Below, one piece after another: positions 59,059-64,000 of a stretch of 64,000 bases of DNA (the stretch's first letter is position 1; the number at the start of each line of letters is the position of its first letter). The stretch comes from Streptomyces sp. MJM8645 (GTDB lineage Bacteria; Actinomycetota; Actinomycetes; Streptomycetales; Streptomycetaceae). Under the pieces are notes generated by a model, which had not been told where the DNA came from, did no database searches, and saw only the letters and a list, made by a program, of their open reading frames with translations. Position numbers and translations under genes: made by a program. The stretch covers positions 1,027,501-1,091,500 of the forward strand of contig NZ_LJJF01000002.1 of NCBI RefSeq assembly GCF_001625365.1. The letters run 5' to 3'.

Positions 59059-60717
59059 ATGCCACGAAGCCAGCGCCCGGAGCACAGATCCCCGCACCGC
59101 CGCTACGCCCTGCCGGCCGCCGCCCTGGCAGCCTTCGCCCTGGTCGCCGCCTGCGCCGGGCCGCCGAAGACCGGTGACGGAGGCAGCGGCGACCAGGCGT
59201 ACAAGCTGTCCGCCGACACCCCGGCCGCCAAGGGCCAGCTCGACTCGTTCAGTTGGGCCCTGTACGCCGAGCCGCCGACCCTCGACTACATCTCGGCGTT
59301 CGACTACCCGCAGAACACCATCCTGTCCAACGTGTGCGAGAGCCTGATGCGGTGGACCCCGCAGCTGACCCTGGCTCCCGGGCTCGCGGCGAAGACCACC
59401 AGCCCCGACCCCACCACCTGGGTCTACGACCTGCGGCCCGACGTGCACTTCCACGACGGCGGCGTGCTGACCGCCGACGACGTGGTGTACAGCCTCGGCC
59501 GGCAGATGAACCCCGACAACGCGGCGGCCTGGGCCCAGCAGTTCCAGAACGTCAGCACCGTCACCAAGAGCGGCCCGCTCCAGGTCACCGTCAAACTCAA
59601 GCAGCCCGACTCGCAGTTCAACCAGTACATGGCCACGGCCGCGGGCGTCGTCGCCTCCAAGGCCGGCATCGAGGCGGCCGGCAAGGACTACGGCACCTCC
59701 GGCAGCCTGGACTGCACCGGCCCCTACCAGCTCGGCTCCTGGAACAAGGGCCAGTCCATCCAGCTGCGGCGCTTCGACGGCTACTGGGGCACCAAGGCCA
59801 AGTCCGCGAAGGTCGACTTCCGCTTCCTGACCGACCCCTCGGCGCGCGTCAACGCCATGATCAGCGGCGAGGCGGACGGCGGCTACCTGATCCCGACCGA
59901 GAGCTACGACCGCCTGAGCAAGAGCGGCGTGGGCACCCTCTACTTCGGCGAGGGCCTCAGCACGGTCAACGTCAACGTCACCAACATGAAGGGCGTGCTC
60001 GGCGACGTCCGCGTCCGCAAGGCGCTGTCGCTGGCCCTCGACCGCTCCGGCTTCGTGCGCACCGGGCTCGCCGGCGCAGGCAGCGCCACCGGCTCCCTCA
60101 CCTCCCGCGCGGCCTGGGCCGCGGCGCCGCCGGACGTCAAGAAGGAGGCGTTCGAGGGGCTCACCCCGACCGCCCCGGACATCGACCGGGCCAAGGCTCT
60201 GGTCAAGGAGGCCGGCGCCACCGGCAAGACCGTCACGGTCGCGACCAGCTCCATCGGCCAGGACGTCTCACTGCTGGCCACCGCCGTCCAGTCGGCCGGC
60301 GCCAGGATCGGTCTCGACGTCCAGCTCAAGACGATCGCGCCCAACGCCTTCACCGCGCTGTTCACGGACGCGAAGGCGCGCGAGGGCATCGACCTGTTCC
60401 CGGAGACGTACTACGACTCCATCACCGACCCGCTGGACCTGCTGGCCAACTTCAAGACCGGCGCCTACCAGAACTTCGCCGGCTACAGCGACCAGGCCTA
60501 CGACGACCTGGTCGACAAGGCGACCGCCGCCGCCGACCCGGCGGAGCGCTTCACCCTCGAAGCGCAGCTCCAGAGGACCGCGTCCGACCAGCTGCTGTGG
60601 ATCCCGGTCGCCGAGTGGCCCACCGCCGTGTTCCTCAACAAGAGGATCACCGGCGCCCCGACCACCATCTCCTACATGTACTACCCGTGGGCGGCCGACG
60701 TGGGTTCGGCCCAGTGA
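59059..60717 (+). CDS. Oligopeptide/opine-type ABC substrate-binding lipoprotein
   Basis: 552 residues. A lipoprotein signal with lipobox VAAC (Cys ~34) precedes an SBP_bac_5 fold: AEPPTLDYISAFDYPQNTIL, PDPTTWVYDLRPDVHFHDGG, LTADDVVYSLGRQMNPDNAA. The family binds peptides, opines, nickel or guanidino compounds. It directly follows deiminase 3 and starts a coupled permease-permease-ATPase-ATPase operon. Its ligand is plausibly an arginyl or guanidino compound, by context only. Confidence 0.9.
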   Translation: MPRSQRPEHRSPHRRYALPAAALAAFALVAACAGPPKTGDGGSGDQAYKLSADTPAAKGQLDSFSWALYAEPPTLDYISAFDYPQNTILSNVCESLMRWTPQLTLAPGLAAKTTSPDPTTWVYDLRPDVHFHDGGVLTADDVVYSLGRQMNPDNAAAWAQQFQNVSTVTKSGPLQVTVKLKQPDSQFNQYMATAAGVVASKAGIEAAGKDYGTSGSLDCTGPYQLGSWNKGQSIQLRRFDGYWGTKAKSAKVDFRFLTDPSARVNAMISGEADGGYLIPTESYDRLSKSGVGTLYFGEGLSTVNVNVTNMKGVLGDVRVRKALSLALDRSGFVRTGLAGAGSATGSLTSRAAWAAAPPDVKKEAFEGLTPTAPDIDRAKALVKEAGATGKTVTVATSSIGQDVSLLATAVQSAGARIGLDVQLKTIAPNAFTALFTDAKAREGIDLFPETYYDSITDPLDLLANFKTGAYQNFAGYSDQAYDDLVDKATAAADPAERFTLEAQLQRTASDQLLWIPVAEWPTAVFLNKRITGAPTTISYMYYPWAADVGSAQ

Positions 60718-60790
60718 CGTCTCCCGGATCCACCGTGCGGCGGCCGGTCCTCCCGGCCGCCGCCCCGCCCCAGGACGTGAGGGCTTCCAC

Positions 60791-61750
60791 GTGAGTTTCC
60801 TGCGCTTCACCGCACGACGGCTGGCCGAGATGGCGGCCACCCTCCTCGGCGCCTCCTTCGTGATCTTCGGCGCGATGTACCTGGCGCCGGGCAACCCGGC
60901 CAGCTTCCTGCTCTCGGGCCGCTCCGCCTCCCCCGAGGCACTCAAGGCGATCAACGACCAGTACCACCTGGACGAACCGTTCCTGCTGCAGTACCTGCGC
61001 TGGCTCGGCCAGATCGTCCACGGCGACTTCGGCCGCTCCATCACCTACCGCACCGACGTGTCGCGGCTGCTGGCCGACCGGCTGCCCGCCACCCTCCTGC
61101 TCGTCACCATGGCCCTGCTCCTGGTCGTCGCCATCGGCGTGCTCCTCGGCTGGATCGGGGCCGTCCGCGGCGGCGCCGTGGACTCGACCATCCTGGTCGC
61201 CACCACCGTCGCCGTCGGCACCCCGTCCTTCGTCGCGGCCGTCCTGCTGCAGGGCCTGTTCGCGGTGAAGCTCGGCTGGTTCCCGACCGGCGGCACCGGC
61301 GACGGACTCGGCCAGATGCTCTGGCACCTGGCCCTGCCCGCCGTCGCGCTGGCGCTCTACCTGATCGGCATGCTCGCCCGGGTCACCCGCGCCGCGATGC
61401 AGGAGGTCCTCGGCCAGGAGCACGTCACCGTGGCCCGCAGCCGGGGCGTCGCCGAGCACGAGGTGATCCGCCGGCACGTGTTCCGCAACGCCCTGGGCAC
61501 CGTCCTGACCACGGGAGGCCTGATCGTCTCCACCCTGCTGGTGTGCACCGTCCTGGTCGAGTCCGCGTTCAGCGTCGGCGGCATCGGCCAGCTCCTCGAA
61601 CTGTCCACCACCACCAAGGACTTCCCCACCGTGCAGGCCATCTCCCTGCTCATGGTGGGGCTGTTCATGGCGGTCAACCTCGTCGTCGACCTGCTGCACC
61701 CGCTGGTCGACCCCAGGGTCACCCTCGCGCCGAAGAGGTCCGCCGCATGA
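60791..61750 (+). CDS. ABC transporter permease, DppB/OppB type
   Basis: 319 residues with six predicted TMs and the BPD_transp_1 motif (EHVTVARSRGVAEHEVIRRH, the EAA loop). The N-terminus SFLRFTARRLAEMAATLLGA is typical of OppB/DppB. GTG 60791. Its stop overlaps the next gene by ATGA. Confidence 0.9.
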   Translation: MSFLRFTARRLAEMAATLLGASFVIFGAMYLAPGNPASFLLSGRSASPEALKAINDQYHLDEPFLLQYLRWLGQIVHGDFGRSITYRTDVSRLLADRLPATLLLVTMALLLVVAIGVLLGWIGAVRGGAVDSTILVATTVAVGTPSFVAAVLLQGLFAVKLGWFPTGGTGDGLGQMLWHLALPAVALALYLIGMLARVTRAAMQEVLGQEHVTVARSRGVAEHEVIRRHVFRNALGTVLTTGGLIVSTLLVCTVLVESAFSVGGIGQLLELSTTTKDFPTVQAISLLMVGLFMAVNLVVDLLHPLVDPRVTLAPKRSAA

Positions 61751-62601
61751 GCACCACCGTCCTGCGCCGCCCCGGCCTCGCCCGCCTGCGCACCGCCCGA
61801 GCACCCCTGTACCACCTCTGCCTCGGCCTCGTCGCCGTGGTCGTCCTGGTCGCCGTGCTCGCCTCCTGGCTCGCCCCGTACGACCCGAACGCCGTCGACC
61901 TGGGCAACGCCCTCGCCGGCCCCTCCGGCGACCACCTGCTCGGCGTCGACGCCGCCGGCCGCGACACCCTGTCCCGGCTGATGCTCGGCGCCCGCACCTC
62001 GCTGCTCGGCCCGCTCGGGGTGGTCGCCTTCTCCACCCTGGCCGGCGTCGCCATCGGCGTCACCGCGGCCTGGCGGGGCGGCTGGCTCGACTCCGTCCTG
62101 TCCCGCTCCACCGAACTGGTCTTCGCCTTCCCCGGCATGCTGCTGGCGATCCTGATCGTCGCGGTCTACGGAGAGGGGCTGATCGCCCCGGTGATCGCCC
62201 TCGCCATCGCCTACCTGCCCTACGTCAGCCGCCTCAGCCGCTCACTCGTCCTCGCCGAACGCTCCCGCCCCTACGTCGAGGCCTACCGCGTCCAGGGCCA
62301 TTCCGGGCTCCAGATCTGCCTGCGCCACATCATCCCCGGCATCGCCCCCGTCGTCCTCGCCCAGTCCACCATCAACTTCGGCTACGCCCTGATCGACCTC
62401 GCCGGCCTCTCCTTCCTCGGACTCGGCGTCCCGGCGCTCACCCCCGACTGGGGCCGCATGGTCTTCGACGGCCAGACCGCCATCCAGCACGGCTACCCCC
62501 TGTCGGCGATCCTGCCCTGCGTCGCCATCGTGCTGACCGTCGTCGCCTTCAACGTCGTCGGCGAACGCTGGGCCGACCAGGTCGCCAGGAGGGACCGATG
62601 A
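61747..62601 (+). CDS. ABC transporter permease, DppC/OppC type
   Basis: 284 residues. N-terminal TM, then LAPYDPNAVDLGNALAGPSG and HLLGVDAAGRDTLSRLMLGA, the OppC_N hallmark. EAA loop PYVEAYRVQGHSGLQICLRH. Coupled by ATGA overlaps on both sides. Forms the membrane channel with the preceding permease. Confidence 0.9.
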   Translation: MSTTVLRRPGLARLRTARAPLYHLCLGLVAVVVLVAVLASWLAPYDPNAVDLGNALAGPSGDHLLGVDAAGRDTLSRLMLGARTSLLGPLGVVAFSTLAGVAIGVTAAWRGGWLDSVLSRSTELVFAFPGMLLAILIVAVYGEGLIAPVIALAIAYLPYVSRLSRSLVLAERSRPYVEAYRVQGHSGLQICLRHIIPGIAPVVLAQSTINFGYALIDLAGLSFLGLGVPALTPDWGRMVFDGQTAIQHGYPLSAILPCVAIVLTVVAFNVVGERWADQVARRDR

Positions 62602-63572
62602 ACGTCCTCGACATCCAGGGCCTGCGGCTGCGCCTGCCCGGCACGGCCCGGCCCGTCCTCGACGGCGTCGACCTCACCGTCGACGCCCGCGAGACCGTCG
62701 CCCTCGTCGGCGAATCCGGCTCCGGCAAGAGCCTCACCTCCCGCAGCGTCCTCGGGCTGCTGCCGCGCGGCGCCACCACCGAGGGCATCGTGCGGGTCAA
62801 CGGCGACGACGTCCTCACCATGAGCCCGGAACAGCTGCGCCGCCTGCGCACCGACACCGCGGCCATGGTCTTCCAGGACCCGCGCGCCTCCATCAACCCG
62901 CTCCGGCGCATCGGCGACTTCCTCACCGAGACCAGCCGCCGGGGCCCCGGCGGGGCCGACGCCGCCGCCGGACGGGCCGCGGAGATGCTGGCCGCCGTCG
63001 GGCTCCCGGAGACCACGCTCGGCAAGTACCCGGGGCAGCTGTCCGGCGGCATGCTGCAACGCGTCATGATCGCGGGGGCGCTGATGGGCGACCCCGCCCT
63101 GATCCTCGCCGACGAGGCCACCACCGCGCTGGACGTCACCACCCAGGCCGAGGTCGTCGCCCTCCTCGGCGACCTGCGCGAACGCTTCGGCACCGCGCTG
63201 GTCTTCGTCACCCACGACCTCGGACTCGCCGCCGCCATCAGCGACCGCGTCTACGTCATGTACGCGGGGCGGATCGCCGAAACCGGGCCGGCCGAGGCCC
63301 TGTTCGAGCGGCCGCGCCACCCCTACACGGCCGCGCTGCTCGCCTCCACCCCCCGCCTGGACTCCCCCCGGGGCAGGCTGGCCGCCATCGGCGGCCGGCC
63401 ACCGAGCCTGCGCGAGGACCTGACGGGCTGCCCCTTCGCCGCCCGCTGCCCGCTCGCGACCGAGGTGTGCACCGAGCGGGCGCCCACCCTGCTGCCTCTC
63501 GCCGACGAGCCGGCCCGGCGGGCCGCCTGCCACCACGGCGACCGCGTCGCGGAGGTGACCGCCGATGCCTAG
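62598..63572 (+). CDS. ABC transporter ATP-binding protein, DppD type
   Basis: 324 residues. Walker A GESGSGKS (~38), signature LSGGMLQRV, Walker B ALILADEATTALD and H-loop FVTHDLGLA. A C-terminal oligo_HPY Cys-rich region (CPFAARCPLATEVC) marks the oligopeptide-type ATPase. It works with the second ATPase that starts 94 bp later. Confidence 0.92.
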   Translation: MNVLDIQGLRLRLPGTARPVLDGVDLTVDARETVALVGESGSGKSLTSRSVLGLLPRGATTEGIVRVNGDDVLTMSPEQLRRLRTDTAAMVFQDPRASINPLRRIGDFLTETSRRGPGGADAAAGRAAEMLAAVGLPETTLGKYPGQLSGGMLQRVMIAGALMGDPALILADEATTALDVTTQAEVVALLGDLRERFGTALVFVTHDLGLAAAISDRVYVMYAGRIAETGPAEALFERPRHPYTAALLASTPRLDSPRGRLAAIGGRPPSLREDLTGCPFAARCPLATEVCTERAPTLLPLADEPARRAACHHGDRVAEVTADA

Positions 63573-63666
63573 GAGCACTGCCGACGGCCCCAGCACGCCC
63601 GGCCCCGCCACGACGAGCCCCGCCACGACCGGCCCCGTCACGACGAGCCCCGGAGGAGAACCAGCG

Positions 63667-64000
63667 ATGCCGAAGACCGTCCTGGAGGCCGTCGGCCTGC
63701 ACCGCGCCTACGGGAACGTCCAGGCGGTCGACAACGTCTCCTTCACCCTGGCCGAAGGCGGATCGCTGGGCATCGTCGGCGAGTCCGGGTCGGGCAAGAC
63801 CACCACCGCCCGGATCGTCGTCGGGCTCGAACGGGCGGACACCGGACGGGTCCTGGTGCACGGCCGGGACCGCACCGAGCACCGGCGCGGCCGGGCCCAC
63901 CGGCTGGCCCGCGCCCGCGAGGTCCAGATGGTCTTCCAGGACCCGTACCTGTCCCTCGACCCCCGCACCAGCGTCGGCGCCGCGCTGCGCGAAACGCTCA
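63667..64000 (+). CDS. ABC transporter ATP-binding protein, DppF type, partial
   Basis: The first 111 codons only; the gene runs off the right edge. ATG 63667 has GGAGGAG about 9 nt upstream; an in-frame ATG at 63565 would add a low-complexity Pro/Thr stretch and is less likely. Walker A GESGSGKTT (~39) and the Q-loop MVFQDPYLSLDPR are visible. Second ATPase of the transporter. Confidence 0.88.
   Translation, partial: MPKTVLEAVGLHRAYGNVQAVDNVSFTLAEGGSLGIVGESGSGKTTTARIVVGLERADTGRVLVHGRDRTEHRRGRAHRLARAREVQMVFQDPYLSLDPRTSVGAALRETL

Noticed and set aside
1..64000. CRISPR arrays, insertion sequences or prophage modules
   Set aside because: No regularly spaced repeats, transposase or phage structural genes were found. 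The fibre-like protein stands alone.

Overview
The window is high-GC actinobacterial DNA, most likely from Streptomyces or Kitasatospora. The signs are strong third-position GC bias, GTG and TTG starts, twin-arginine and Sec-exported proteins, XRE/NB-ARC/TPR regulators, class I lanthipeptide loci and a modular polyketide synthase. I see no transposase, integrase or CRISPR array. The stretch reads as accessory chromosome with several decayed genes.

Layout. 1-8.6 kb: the start of a secreted protein, a large XRE-NB-ARC regulator, an HSL-type esterase divergent from a PucR-like regulator across an 18-bp palindrome, and a zone of gene decay (xanthine dehydrogenase remnant, truncated SMI1/KNR4 gene). 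This ends at an initiator tRNA gene on the minus strand. 8.6-14 kb: a minus-strand RiPP region holding an FxLD-type lanthipeptide precursor, its FxLD-system methyltransferase, a LanC cyclase, a SpaB-C/thiopeptide-type protein and only the last ~60 codons of a LanB dehydratase. Next to it is a 45-residue Asp-Gly peptide translationally coupled to a PIMT-like methyltransferase. 14-19 kb: regulators, an epimerase and a secreted ricin-lectin protein preceded by 11-bp phased repeats. 19.2-27.7 kb: one 2823-residue single-module PKS (carboxylate ligase-ACP-KS-AT-DH-KR-ACP-TE). 28-32.7 kb: a cobalamin-riboswitch-controlled btuFCD operon ending in a CbiX/[2Fe-2S] protein. 33.4-38.5 kb: a second class I lanthipeptide locus (lanC divergent from lanA-lanB) with a full-length dehydratase.

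38.6-49.9 kb: an HxlR regulator/quinone oxidoreductase pair, a polyprenyl synthase, tandem serine hydrolases, a two-component system facing a truncated MmpL gene, and a membrane sensor coupled to a solute-binding lipoprotein. A second initiator tRNA gene lies at 49.95 kb, inverted relative to the first. Each has the same upstream sequence and a related terminator, so ~42 kb is bracketed by inverted repeats.

50-64 kb: secreted and membrane proteins, a fibre-like repeat protein, and three agmatine-deiminase-family paralogues with different predicted locations (Tat lipoprotein, Tat-secreted, cytosolic). A TetR regulator and an oligopeptide-type ABC transporter accompany them; the transporter runs off the window. 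A motif of the form TTGACTGA-N4-TCAGTCAA lies upstream of each deiminase gene, in graded quality, and upstream of the DUF4436 membrane-protein gene. I read this as one TetR regulon for sensing, deiminating and importing a guanidino or arginyl compound. It is the best candidate here for a coherent undescribed system; the 45-residue peptide/PIMT pair is the second.
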